Shown: piece by piece, positions 20,813-32,100 of the stretch
How positions within the stretch are numbered: position 1 is the stretch's first letter
Layout: every line of letters starts with the position of its first letter
NCBI GenBank assembly: GCA_021030905.1
Contig: JAGFMI010000001.1
Span: 682,001-746,000 of the forward strand
Direction of reading: 5' to 3'
Length of the DNA stretch: 64,000 nucleotides
Source: Pyrenula massariospora
Lineage: Eukaryota > Ascomycota > Eurotiomycetes > Pyrenulales > Pyrenulaceae
Program-made: the position numbers and the translations under genes
The notes under the pieces: generated by a model
What the model was told of the DNA's origin: nothing
Databases searched by the model: none
What the model saw: only the letters and a program-made list of their open reading frames with translations

Positions 20813-21935
20813 ATGGAGACCCGAAGCAACCCCGCATGGCGGACGGAACCCCTACAACAAGACCCAGCCTCTGAGAACCCTCAGGGCTTCACGGGGACTG
20901 GAGAGAAGATCTCCGACTACGGCGACCAAAGCAGCTCTTATTGGCCGGAGAGCTGGAACTTTGAGCGCTACTGCAACTGTAATCAAGACGAGCTTCTCGC
21001 TCTGCCGGAAGGAGAGCTCAAAAAACTGCAAGATGGCTTCCGGCATGTTCTTGGAGAAGCCCGTGTAGGCAAGCTGGCGGAGCTGATTTTTGAGGAATGG
21101 AGCAACAAACAAACTGTTGATAGTACCACAGGAACGGTACAAAGTGATGAGAATTTGTCACCGGCACGAGATATGGCCGCGTTAGGACCAAATTGGTTGA
21201 AGACATACGAGGAGCACGCGAAGGATCGCGAATGGGGGTTTGTGGGCATGAGGATCTGCGAATACGAAGATGACGACGACTGGGACGAGTTTAAGGCGAA
21301 GTTTGATGAGATTGTACGCTTGCCGTTCCAAGCTTATGAGCAGAATCAGAGCGTGCAAGAAGCCAAGATGCATTTCCGCATCCAGTGGTTAGAAGATCCC
21401 GACCTTAGGGGCGCCAACATCAAGACTCTACAAAAGTAAGCTTCAAGCTCTCCGGTCTAGAATGTGATCGAGCTCGCTCTAACAATATCCTAGGAAATTT
21501 GCAGCCCACATACCAACATTACAGCAAGGCTACCCCCGGAATCTCTTTCTCCTCCCAACCCCTCAATCAATATCCTATCTTCGTAACACCGTTTCGCCAT
21601 CCGTAGACTCCAAAAGATGGCGCTCGGATAATGTACCATACATCCTTGCGGTCGCATCTTCTTCAGACCCAGGCCGAGAAGAAGGACACGAAGCGCAAGA
21701 GTGGTCCGAGCAGATTTTCAAAGTCGCCGCAGAAGTTCTCGTTGACGAGCTTTGGTTCGCGCTCAAAGGTATGGAGTGGCCTGTGGGGAAGATTACACGT
21801 CAGCTCAAAGGCGTGCAGTTGGAGGATGGTGAGGAAGTCGAGAGCCACGCAGACGAGGGAAGCAATGTCTTGGATGATGTGTGGTGGAGCACTTTCCCAA
21901 GCCCTGAGCGGACGCGCAAAAGGAGACGAAATTAA
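20813..21935 (+). CDS. uncharacterised fungal protein (WGFVGMR family-like)
   Basis: Two exons, 20813-21435 and 21494-21935 (58-bp intron GTAAGC...CCTAG, phase 2), give 354 residues starting METRSNPAWRTEP. The central part reads REWGFVGMRICEYEDDDDWDE. WGFVxxR followed by an acidic DxxW motif is common in large fungal families of unknown role. Later come RNLFLLPTPQSISYLRNTVSP and a stretch ending in a basic RTRKRRRN that could act as nuclear signal. No membrane helix or signal peptide. The frame is open 27 codons upstream through a decayed HET fragment; I reject that extension because those residues belong to the HET domain. Function unknown. Confidence 0.7.
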
Positions 21936-22502
21936 TGTGGTTGTTGAGCCCTTGAGATGGCAAGGTGTTGAATGGAGGCAACGGAAGCTGGATAACGACA
22001 CACGATTCCTTGAGGCCTCTGATAATTGCGGCGCACATGTTTTCAAACTTTTCGTTGGGAATTCTTGTATCGGTGAAGATTCTAATATAATTAGAATTGG
22101 CTAATGGTTGGTTGGGTTTGAGCGTCGCTTCCTCCGACAGCTTGGGCTTACAGCTGGACAATCGTGACATGTATTCACGTCGTCTCTAGAAGCTCCTAAT
22201 CTCTTAAAATGGACTCACTACATAATTATTTCCCCCATCACAATTGTCTACCTCATTTTGGAGTGGGGGTTTTTCTAGGTGATCCCTGGAAGTGAGGGAG
22301 ATTCCATCTCATCTACAACCCGTCAGAACCACACAAACAGGACAATAGCGCCGGACTACTTCGGTATCAGAGGGCAAGCCTTAGGATGGAGTTGGCGGAG
22401 ACGAATGGCGCAGTGCAAGGGAGCAGTGTATTCCAACCGGGTGCAGAAACTCGTCTCGACAATATTGTCGAGTAAATTTACGTGGCCAATTCGTGATCTA
22501 CT
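21936..22502. other. intergenic, no gene recognised
   Basis: 3' side of the preceding gene. No recognisable coding or repeat feature. Confidence 0.4.
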
Positions 22503-23176
22503 CTAGTTTCCTGACGCCAACATCGCAGTGCCACGAACTATGCAGAGTGCATCCCAATCTGCTTGCGGCCGAATTTCTGGCTGTTTGAAGCTGACATGAC
22601 CTCTGATATCAAACAACCGATTTGATAGTACTATCCTTGCGGTGGGAGCCCAAGCGGCCGCCATGTCCTCATACACCTTGTTAATATCGGCCAGCTTGGC
22701 TGCGCCTTTGCCGCTCAAAAGTAAGTTCTTATTATTGACCGTCTCCACCGCCTTGTCCTGCACCCACTGAGGCACGACCTGCCAGCTCTAGTCTCGACGT
22801 AAAAGTTTGAAACCGACGGTTTTTCTACATGAAGTCTTCCCCAGTCCAGCGGTTTCACCACTTTCCGCCGGAAATGGGCGAGGGACAATGCTTAGGGATT
22901 AAATCCTCGATGGAGGCGGAGTCATCTCAGCTCGATGAAGGGCATCCAATCCAGATTGTACGGTCGCAATGGCGGTAGTATGAGGATGCCGTCTGGGCCT
23001 GGGAATCTGCGGATAGGAGATGGAGACTCCTCGTTCGTGGTATTAACAGTATTATGAGAGCGAGAGATCGCGTTGTCGACAGCAATGTCGGGATAGGACT
23101 TTGGGGCTGGGGTTTGGCTTGTTTTGCTGTGTAGCAGAAAACGACGAGAGAGGAGGCGGGTGTGGGATTGGTACAC
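22503..23176 (-). pseudogene. decayed host gene, family not recognised
   Basis: The minus strand starts with a mitochondrial-presequence-like MYQSHTRLLSRRFLLHSK at 23176 and proceeds to LPPLRPYNLDWMPFIELR. It then continues in other frames, ending with a coherent block (PQWVQDKAVETVNNKNLL, ADINKVYEDMAAAW, TARIVLSNRLFDIRGHVS) that stops at 22503. At least two to three interruptions separate the pieces, so it does not look functional. It could instead be a multi-exon gene, but I found no convincing splice borders. It overlaps copy B of the flanking repeat. Confidence 0.4.
22787..22985. repeat. degenerate direct repeat, copy B
   Basis: Partner of 20455-20645, lying inside the decayed gene at 22503-23176. 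Copy A is therefore a second, more decayed piece of the same ancestral gene. Confidence 0.5.
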
Positions 23177-23209
23177 GGGGTCTAACTCAACCCTTTCGTG
23201 TATGTTAAA

Positions 23210-23434
23210 TTAATACCCCAAAATCACGTCGCCCTCCGCCTTATCCAGCTTGATTTGTAGAACGGTCAGTGCGGCGGGTGGCTTCTGGATATTTCTGCGT
23301 ACCCGGATTATGCCAACTATATTTACACCTCGTCGACATAGACATTCTACCTCGCGATAGGCTGACTTAAGTGGGCCAAGCACTCCGATATCACAGGGCT
23401 CTAACACCATAGGGGATAATATGTACAGGGTCAT
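23210..23434 (-). mobile_element. fragment of pogo/Fot1-like DDE transposase
   Basis: The translated minus strand contains MVLEPCDIGVLGPLKSAYRE, which resembles the LQPLDVGCFxPLKxAYxR block near the end of the DDE_1 catalytic domain of pogo/Fot1 transposases. Only about 70 residues are left. No terminal repeats are seen next to it. It is a scrap, not a working element. TA-target elements of this superfamily also fit the MITEs in this window. Confidence 0.45.
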
Positions 23435-23524
23435 ATGAAATTTACAATTGCGCTTGCCAGTTTTCTTCTTTAGCTATTGCTCCACAGACCTCCGACCACA
23501 AGATCGCGCCATACCCTCCACCGA

Positions 23525-24586
23525 TCAGCAAACCGAGTTCGTCTGTGTTAACAGCCCCAACCTCCAAGGCAAGGCGTTGTAGTCCCCAGTCGCCGTCGGA
23601 CTCAACCCCTGATACAGATATCTGAGGTTGCACGGACTGATCGTCATCGTCTGATCCGTCTGCGTGCGCACCATCTCCCCGTGGCTGATGCTCTTCGTCC
23701 ACGCCGTCCCGCTGAATGCGACATTATTCGACCGCGCAAAGGGGTTCGCCTCGGTGTTAGCCAGGCCAGTCCACGTACCCGTGAGGCTCGTCGAGGTCCA
23801 GGAGCGGAAATAGCGCTGCCCGTCGCTGCCGATCGCTTCGACGATGAGGAGGTACTTACCCCCGCCGACGTTGTAGACGTTGGACGCTTCGAATAGGTTG
23901 TTCTTGTTCGAGTCCGCGAGCGCGATGACGGTGTTGGTCATGCCGTTCGGGAAGCTGGAGAGCGCGGTCTGCGAGCGGTAGAGGTGTCCGTTGTCGTCGG
24001 AGGAGAAGAGGTGGCAGTTGGACGAGTCGCAGATGACCCACATGTCGACCCAGTAGCCGCTGCCGATGTTCTGGGTGATGATGCTGGGGGTGCTGCTGAA
24101 GAAGTTCTTGGGCGCGCTCCAGCCCGCGGGGTTGCTAATGTCTTTGTTTGTCGAGTAGGCGGCGTTGCCGTTTTGGAATACGAGGTACCAGAGGCCTTGG
24201 GGGGCGAAGTAGAAGACCTGCGGTGCCGCGCGGTAGCCGGTGCCGATGGGGGTTTGATCGAGGTAGTGGAATGTGGCAGAGTTGGCTTGGTTGAAGTCGG
24301 TGAAGCTGAAGTAGACTAAGTTGTAGCCTGCAGATGATGCAGTGCTTGCGAAGACGTGGTACGTGCCATCAATTTCGACGATGGAAGGGTCTTTGATGCC
24401 GGCGATGTTGCGGCCGTCGTTCTTGGGGCCAACCAGAGCAGCGCTGGAGCTCCATTTGAAACTACTAGGTAGACTACCTGTCTGCCTGGTTGATAGAATG
24501 GAATTGCCAGGAAGCGCGTCGCGAGTTGGCAACGCGCTTGTCAGTGTTGCGCAGATCACTGTCACAAATGCGACGAAGAACAGCAT
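23525..24586 (-). CDS. GH62 alpha-L-arabinofuranosidase, secreted
   Basis: Single exon, 353 residues, full length for a GH62 enzyme without a carbohydrate-binding module. The signal peptide is MLFFVAFVTVICATLTSALP and a short propeptide follows (STRQ). The five-bladed propeller motifs are clear: GIKDPSIV with the conserved Asp at residue 66, YWVDMWVICDSSNCHLFSSDDNGHLYR (in parts YWVDMWVI and HLFSSDDNGHLYR) with Asp181, NLFEASNVY with Glu233, and the C-terminal PCNLRYLYQGLSP and LPWRLGLLT. The enzyme removes arabinose side chains from arabinoxylan outside the cell. Upstream (24587-25100) are GGCTAA at 24962 and GCGGGG-type CreA-like sites near 25016. These fit xylanolytic control, but such short motifs are weak evidence. 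Confidence 0.95.
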   Translation of the reverse strand: MLFFVAFVTVICATLTSALPTRDALPGNSILSTRQTGSLPSSFKWSSSAALVGPKNDGRNIAGIKDPSIVEIDGTYHVFASTASSAGYNLVYFSFTDFNQANSATFHYLDQTPIGTGYRAAPQVFYFAPQGLWYLVFQNGNAAYSTNKDISNPAGWSAPKNFFSSTPSIITQNIGSGYWVDMWVICDSSNCHLFSSDDNGHLYRSQTALSSFPNGMTNTVIALADSNKNNLFEASNVYNVGGGKYLLIVEAIGSDGQRYFRSWTSTSLTGTWTGLANTEANPFARSNNVAFSGTAWTKSISHGEMVRTQTDQTMTISPCNLRYLYQGLSPTATGDYNALPWRLGLLTQTNSVC

Positions 24587-25179
24587 GTTGACAGAAAGTG
24601 ATTCCCAAAGACATCACGGCTCATTAAGGTAGACAATTTTACCTACATTTATACTTACCTCTTTAAAGCTGAGCGCTGGCAGGCTCCGCGCCCAAAAAAG
24701 CGAGACTTCCTGACTTGGCAAGATGGCATTCTTCCACCTGTAAGTGCTGCTGATTCAGGTATATGGATCCTGCCAGGTGTGGAAGGCCCTGCGCACAACG
24801 ATCCATGACCAATTTACGAGTCCGGTGGGGAGGAGCAGACAACCTTGGCCATAAGAGAATCAAGATAAGCTCGGCCGATATTGTTTCAATCTTACAATCC
24901 TTGTCGGAGCGCAGGATCAACAACGAGCGCCTCGGCAGCGAGGATCTCTCGGGCCCCCGGAGGCTAATTGTCGGGAAATTGTCCGCCGCCAACCCGCACC
25001 GAATCCGTCCGTTTGGCGGGGAAGCGGAACTGACACACTCGATCAAGGTATTAGGGCTTAGGGCGCAAAAGCTTGGCGGACAGTAAAGAAAGTAAAAACC
25101 AAAAGCGCTTGATGCCCGAGCATGACTCACAGTGAGAAGGGTTTGCGGAGATGCGTTGCAAAGAGCACACAGGTTTTCC
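24587..25179. other. promoter region of the GH62 gene
   Basis: Contains GGCTAA (XlnR/Xyr1-like core) and SYGGGG-like (CreA-like) text. No separate gene recognised; frames on both strands are shadows without domains. Confidence 0.35.
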
Positions 25180-25253
25180 AGCAGTATGGTACAATGATCT
25201 GCCTGCCTACGTCTGTTTATCAATGGGGGTTTGTTGGATGAAATCCTGTTGCT
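25180..25253 (+). pseudogene. tRNA-like unit, decayed copy
   Basis: Aligns with the tRNA-like unit at 25479-25556: AGCAGTATGG versus AGCAGCATGG, CCTACGTCTGTTTATCA versus CCCACGTCTATTCATCA, GTTTGTTGGAT versus GGTCGTTGGAT, and TGTTGCT at the end. Most differences are C-to-T or G-to-A and they break the D-arm and T-arm pairing. A T-rich stretch follows. Confidence 0.5.
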
Positions 25254-25478
25254 ACTAAGATTTCTTTTTGGTTCCTTGAATTACTTTCTTCGAGATTCAT
25301 GCTGTCTTATTGCTATGTATACCATTAACGAGGACATGCGGAATAGGTTCTCCATGTGCATTACGGCTCACTGTGTTGATGGTGAAGGCGAGATTCGAGG
25401 AACGCCGAGGAAAGCAAATCTGATGGAGATGCGTGGTGGAGAGGAGATATATTTTGCAAAGGCCGCAGAAAGTCTCCC

Positions 25479-25556
25479 AGCAGCATGGCGCAGTCTGGAA
25501 GCGCGCCCACGTCTATTCATCAGTGGGAGGTCGTTGGATCGACACCAATTGTTGCT
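25479..25556 (+). tRNA. tRNA-like gene, D-arm as in elongator tRNA-Met; possibly tRNA-derived element
   Basis: It folds as a tRNA. The acceptor stem AGCAGCA pairs fully with TGTTGCT (one G-T). The D arm GCGC-AGTCTGGAA-GCGC carries an A box (TGGCGCAGTCTGG). The anticodon stem is CCCAC/GTGGG and the variable loop AGGTC. The T arm GTTGG-ATCGACA-CCAAT carries a B-box-like GGATCGACACC. A T run follows at 25565-25573. The anticodon loop is 12 nt (GTCTATTCATCA) instead of 7 and contains CAT. That is either a tiny intron, a defect, or a sign that this is a tRNA-derived element. The B box is weak because CACC replaces ANTCC. The identity as Met is inferred from the D-arm and CAT. Confidence 0.55.
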
Positions 25557-26445
25557 AAGTTCAATCTTTTTTTTTCTTCCGGTAGATCTCATTTCTAAAG
25601 CGGTAGCTCAAGCTTGTACCCTTGTAGGCGTCATCAAAGTTTCTTTTCGCTAACCTCAATGGTAGGCTGAGTGTGAAAGATATGGATAGGATGAAACCAC
25701 GGATTTTCACACGGAGAGGTTACCGTAGGAACAGGGAGGGGTGGGGAGTGTGAATCTTAACCTGGGATACTAGACATCGTCTCCTTGCATGTTGCCCCTA
25801 TGCACAAAACGCCCTTGGCTTTCGGATGCCGGTCGACCAACTCGGATATGCATGTCAACTCATCTTAGGTTGTTTTGGTCCTACGCAAGTTCCAAGTTTT
25901 GCCCTGACCCAGTCTATTGTCCTTTTTTATCCATTCTACATTCATGGCATAGCAGCACACCAACGCCGTCGATATGGCTCTATAAGTTATTCAATTCCGG
26001 AGCCTTCTTCTAGTGTTATTGGAAGTGAATATATCAAAGCGTTTGCCTTCATGGAGTAGAGCGAGGATACTAACCTAGGATCCGCGCCTATACGAAGTTC
26101 TTGACAGCGAATTTGCAAAACGGAGGAGACAGGCAAAAATGAGCACATTTCACTTCCTTTATGAAAATACATACGACTTCGTGAGTAGATGGAGTTTTCA
26201 CTTTTGCTCGGCACGCGTACCCTATCCGGCTATATACAGCAAGACATCCGAGTGCTCAAGCGGGCTCCGTGGATCGTTATCTCCTCATAGCCCTTTCGAC
26301 TTGAACAAATATAGCTTGGAATTCTTCAAGCAGGCTTTTCAAGCAAACCAAAATAGCGTCTTGAAAACCGCCAACTCGTCGCCGTCGCACCCGTGAAATT
26401 ACCCCGTTGCATATCTCACACAACCTCGCAACAACGCCGCCCATC
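25557..26445. other. intergenic, no gene recognised
   Basis: T-rich tract, then 3' side of the P450 gene. Frames at 25789-26396 are unsupported. Confidence 0.4.
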
Positions 26446-28088
26446 TCACTCCTTCAGCTTTCCAAGAACCCTGACAGAAATCCCCGGCCCATCCGTGGGC
26501 AAAGCGCCGGCGAAAAACTCGCCGTCGATCATCACATCCCTATCCGTCGTCTGGTTGATCGCCAGCTCCAGCGAGCCAAACACCACTGCGATAGCCAAAT
26601 ACATCTCCGCCCACGCGAGGTTCACGCCGGGGCAAGAGCGCGTGCCTTTGCCAAAGGCGACCAAGTTGCGTTGGGCGTCCGTCGCTGCGCCGTCGGTCCG
26701 GAAGAAGCGCTCCGGGTCGAACGTGTGCGGGTTCGGGTAGAGTGATTCGTCGGTGTGGATCAGGTACGAGGACTGCGAGAAGGTCGCGCCGCGGGGGATG
26801 CGGTAGGTTTTGCCGTCTAAGCGGTTCTTGTAGGCCAGATCCTCGTCAGGCGCGATCCGGACGAGTCGACCGGGGATCCCGTGCGAGATCCGGATCCCCT
26901 CGTGGATGATGGCGGTGAGGTAGGGTAATTTTTCCAGCTCAGCTAAGGGTGGGACTAGTGAACCTGGTGTGGGCATGATGGAGCGGAGTTCCTGCATTAG
27001 ATTTTTGCGCATGTGGTCTTTTTTTAAAAGATGGTACGTGGTCACGGAAAGAGCGCGAGTGGTGGTGTCCATGCCTCCAGCAAGCACCATTGCGGCTTCA
27101 GCAGATAGTCGAGGGAACGTCTTTTCGTGCTCGGGAAAGGTATTACTCTGGATCATGGAATGCAAGATCGTCGTCTGGGGCACATCTTCCACGTGCGGCC
27201 ATTTGCCTGTGTCGTGGATCGCCTCATTCAAAGCAGTGCGAGTTAGAGCGGCAGCAGTACCGAAGAAATCCATTGCTCCCTGGTATAGGGGTATAAAATT
27301 CGTAATCTGCTTTGGTATGGCTAGTATGAGTCTCGCAATACCTGGAAATGAGCGGAAGAATGGCTGCAATCGAAGGCTGGACGCCATCAAATCGTTCCAT
27401 CTCTTTCCAAATTGTGGTTCATCAAGCGATCCTATGCTTTGGCCGAAACAATACATGGAGATAACATCTTCCAGCCCAAACTTTAGTGTGTAGATGCAAC
27501 GACAGGATCTATGTTCGACTTACCCAGCGTCATTGCACAGTAAGTATGCCTCAAGTCCAACGGCTCACCGGTCGCAGCTCGCTCCAACATTCTCTCGCGT
27601 GTCAGCAGCACCTTATCCCTGATCCGTGGTTCGAGCTCGTTCACCATCCGTTTACTAAAGTACGTGCCCAGCCCGCTCCTCCGCATCCTGTGCAGATCAT
27701 GGTCCATGGTCATGAACGCGCTCGAGTCGCCAAACTCCCCGGTGCCGTCCATCCAATAATACAGCGCTGACTTGTTCCGACGATGGGTCGCAGACCCATA
27801 CATCTCCGAGTAGAATGACGCGTCGTTGACATGGACCTCGTCCGGCCCGATGCGGACGATGGGACCGTATTTCTGGTGCAGGTCAACGCACTTCCATAGG
27901 AAACGGCCACGGTGGGGAAAGACATCGTAGTACGCCTGATATAAAGTTGAAACCGCTGCAAGCTTTGGGCCGGGAATGTGTGAGATCCTGGCGAAGAAGA
28001 GGCGTGCGACTACAAGCGCAATCCAGTATGTCACCGTCAACCCGGTACCGAGCGTGAGCAATGTGGTGTTGAGCGAAGCCATCATCAT
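26446..28088 (-). CDS. cytochrome P450 monooxygenase
   Basis: Two exons, 27524-28088 and 26446-27467 (56-bp intron GTAAGT...GAAG, phase 1), give 528 residues. An N-terminal anchor helix (LLTLGTGLTVTYWIALVVARLFF) is followed by the hinge HIPGPKLAAVS. The join produces AMTLDVISMYCFGQS, usual for this class. The I-helix oxygen motif is AGGMDTTT, the K-helix ExxR is EGIR, PERF is FDPERFF, and the heme loop is FGKGTRSCPG with Cys467. It should sit in the ER membrane and hydroxylate a small substrate. The sequence resembles fungal secondary-metabolism P450s (trichothecene-type CYP relatives). It stands alone here with no obvious cluster partners next to it, so the substrate is unknown. The start is in a run of three ATGs. 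Confidence 0.94.
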
Positions 28089-29144
28089 AGTATTTGAGGA
28101 TGGAGAGGCAGATGGTCAAAATGCACGAATCTGTTTGAAATGTTCAGGATACCATACTTTTCCTCAAAACCGTTGGATAAAGCCGAGGGACGCCTCACCC
28201 TGCAGCACTAGACCTGTCATGTGTCCGATTTCGGGCTTTTCTGGAAATCTTGAATGTGAGTATAGCGTCCCGGATCGGGAGTCAATTCATTGAACCCCAT
28301 CGGCTGGAACGCACTTAGTATAAAGCATTAGAACGCCTTGATCCCAACGCATCTATAGAGCTCACACGGCTGTACAGCTGCTTAGCAAGCTCTGTTTACT
28401 GCGTGGAGCCTTTCCATAGCCCTACGCAGAATGCAGTTTTCTGCCATTCTCGCTCTCTCGGAAATGTACCGCTTCCAAGAACTTTCCGACCTCAGCCGAC
28501 GAGCCTGCTGCCCTCGCCTTCAGAGACTGGTATAGCCGATACATCTCTGCCAGATCTCCTACTCATGAACACGCCCAGCTCCTGAATCTCGACACTATCG
28601 TTAAACTAGCACCGAGACTGCCCCAAACTGATACATGTATACGAGACGGGTCGTTTGATGAGGCTAGATGTACGACGCGGCAGAAGGTGCTATACCTTGT
28701 TTGTACAAAACCGCAACCAACGAAAGCATCAATCGACTAGACGGACCTTGATCTTTAAGATCGAGAGGGCAGGTGTGAAGTTCTCGACATCAAGAGTCCT
28801 GACACTGCACTCGGTTGGTGGTGAGGACGTGTGTCGTCTAGTTTGGAGGTTGAAGATGCGTTCCGGTTCCGCCCGAGGACCCGCGTGTCGGGTTCCTTCC
28901 ACTTTTATGTCCAGCCACCCAAATTCGCTTCTCGTATAGACCATGGAACACAGCATGTTTGCCTACGCTCATTTTCCTGTCGCAGCATACCGTCGGGCGA
29001 CGACGATTCCGTACATCGCTGTCTGTCCGTGGAATATGAGGAAAAGGGCCTCTAGGACCCTAAGAATGCGCCGGAGTTTGTTTGCCATTTTATGACTTTT
29101 AGAACCTATTCCAAACATTTGAAAGCGTAGAAAGCTCAACGAGC
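28089..29144. other. intergenic, promoter side of P450
   Basis: About 1 kb with no recognisable gene. Short frames on both strands lack domains. Confidence 0.4.
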
Positions 29145-32100
29145 TCAAGAAATGAGTATGTCAAAGTCCTTTTCGTCACAAGAATCCTGAACACATTTGA
29201 CGCAGGGATTAGAAGGCAGGATGATTGTCTTTTTGCCGCTCTGTATACTAGCTACAGTGGCTGCAATCCGTGCTTGCCAGTTGCCAGTAGTTCGAAAGAT
29301 TGCTCTCTCCCTCGGGAAATCCTGAAATTCTTCCCAAGTATCGAGAGATACAAGCGGGAATGACTGGCGAGTATTGTCAAATCCTTTGGTCGCTACTCGC
29401 TCGCAGGTATGGCTACAAGAGCGCTGGATGGCGATAACTTTGTCGGAGTGAACCATCGAAAGGATGTCTAGATCGCCGACATGCTTGCCACGGTGATTTA
29501 TCGAGATGAGTGATTCCACAAGAGCCACCCTGGTGTCCCGAAGGCCACGCTGACCGACATCAATGGCTAATTCAAAGTCCGTGAAAGAGAGATGTAGAGA
29601 TGTAGCTGTAAATGAGTCTTGTAGATCTCCATTGAACAGATCGTGGTTGACCAGGTGCCAACAATGAGGATCGAACGCCTCTAACTTAGGCTCAGAAGGC
29701 GGGATTAGGAGTACCATCTCAGGGCGGCCCAAATTTCCAAAAACCCTTTGTACTGGACGTCGAGAAGTTTCAACTGTCGGGTCCTCGAGTATAGTAGATG
29801 CAACGTATATTGAGTCCCCAGTCGAGAGAGCCATAGCTCCACGAATCGAGGACGGATCCAAAATCAGTTCTCCAGATTCAAACATCGCGATGCAGGCGAA
29901 GCATCTTGCTAATTCCCCGTCATATGTCGGATCACTCCACATTGTCTTGTATAAAGGCAAGTTTACTGCTCCTATGTCTATAGTGGCTTCTATCATGTGC
30001 TCATAAAGAGAACTAGCAAATACCAAAGCATCGAAGGACCTTTTCAGTTGATCGCACACGGGATGAGGAGACGCAGTCCACCAATTTCGCAGGCAATCTG
30101 CAAGTAATGAAGCACTAACACTAGGAGATGCTATGACGGCCTCGACTTCATCCATTGTCGCTAGTGCGTCTGCTAGACCTCCGCTGTAGCGAGGGATGCG
30201 GCTGTCATGGCGCTTAAAGATGGCGGCAGACTTGTCATCACCCAAAACAAAAACATACAACTGTGGTTCCTCTTCGTGAGGCTTTCGCAAAACAAAATGC
30301 GAATCATCAACCGGTTTCGAATCCTCAGAGCGGATAAAGATGTTGTGATCGGCCCGCTGGGCATCACTAATGTATGTCAGCGCTTGAAAGCAGCTTGTGC
30401 AATCTCCCTGGCCGGTGCAGCCTTTGAGGCATTTGGATAAGTCACTGCTACTAGCATTCGAGCAGCGGAATCCATGCGGGTGGCAGAATATTGAGCAGCG
30501 ATAACCTTCGCTCACACAAAGACACTCCACTTTGGAAGAACTGATACAATTGCACCAAGAGTCATAGCTGTCGGGTTCATCGAAAGACCGTAGTGCTAAA
30601 CATGTTGGAACGCTTGGCTGATATCGAAAAGACGGTTTTAAGGGTACCAGGCGGTAATGGCTTTCGACTTGAATTTCAATCGAGTCAATGGTTCGCTTCA
30701 GCAATTTCCTCACCTGAGGAACGGCAGATGCAAACTCCCCAAGATTGCGGGGCGTGGAATATCGAATTATCAAATTTTCGTGCGTCCCTTGTAATCCCTG
30801 TGCAATCCTTCTTAAAAAGGTAATTTTATTTTCGATTCCGTCTAAAATACCAAGGAGTTTGGGGAAAAATGACAGCCCGAAAAAAGCAGGCGGTGAGGAC
30901 CAAATTGAATTGTCGTAAAGCCAAGGCTGGTATCTTCGCATCCCCATGCGAAAGAGTTTCAGCACATATTTATTTTCCAAGCCCTGGGATTTAATAACCA
31001 CCCGTGCAGCATCAGCAAGAAGCCTAAGCCAAGGCACAGACTCTGCAACTAGATCAGCCAGGGTAATGATGAGCTTGCAGCCTCTCTCTGGGCTTGGGCA
31101 GGCGTCGCTCCATTGAGAAATCAAGTTTCCCAAGACGATGATATGTAGATCTTCCATCGAGATTCTTGAGGTATCAGACGCCAAGCGGCGCTCAGCTATG
31201 ACCGGAGGAGAATAATACCGCATCCGAGAAAGGGGTAAAGACCAGAAAACTCCCTCTCTATCTATATTGTCTTGCAAAGCAGGAACTGTCAAAATAGCGT
31301 GGTTCATAAGTTCATCTTTTTGATGGATTGTGGTTATTTGATTTCCGAGTACCTCCATGTCAGGGTACAAATGCCAGGCGGATATTCCAAGAAGTATTGA
31401 CCCATCTTGCACTTGTTGCGGTATTCCTTGGACTAGGCGCTCCATCGCGCATAATGCTGATCTCCACGCCTGTATCACATTCTCATAGATATCGGTACAA
31501 GGATTTACAGGCAGACGTACATTGTTGGCAACAAGCATGAGCTGTGTATACTGATGGCGTCTAGTAACATCGGCCGTCTGAAGCCACGAGCGAGCAGAAG
31601 AGTCCCAGGAGGCTAGTCGTTGTCGATCAAAGTTCTGTTTGGCCGCCATGACTGCTCTCAATTCAGATGTGCTGATGTTTGTGAAACTATCGGCGATTTC
31701 TTGCTTCCTTCGATCGATCAGCTCGACCCAGATAGAGGTAGCTTCGTGGTTCTTCCACATTCGCGCCAGCAAGCAAGCCAGCAAATGTATAGCCAACGCC
31801 CCTGTTCCGGATGTGGCAGCTGCCCAGATGTTGGTGGCATCTAGGCCTGCCTGAGTGGAGAATATGCCTGCGTATCGCTCACTCGGCGAGTCTGCTGTGA
31901 CACGAGAAGAAATTTCAGATACACGTTTTCCATATGCAGCGATGAGATGAGGTATTGGTGGTAGCAGGCCCTCGAACAAGGCACCGAGCCTTCTTGCAAT
32001 GACATGAGGCTGACCCTCTTCGGCCTCACTTCGCCGATGCTGGGATAGTGCGTCTCTAACCCCATGGAATTCCTCGGGGGCGTCCACCTTCATCAAAGAA

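Noticed and set aside
26446-28088. P450 as a member of the 45-54 kb metabolite locus
   Set aside because: It lies about 17 kb away with housekeeping TAF12 and other unrelated genes between.
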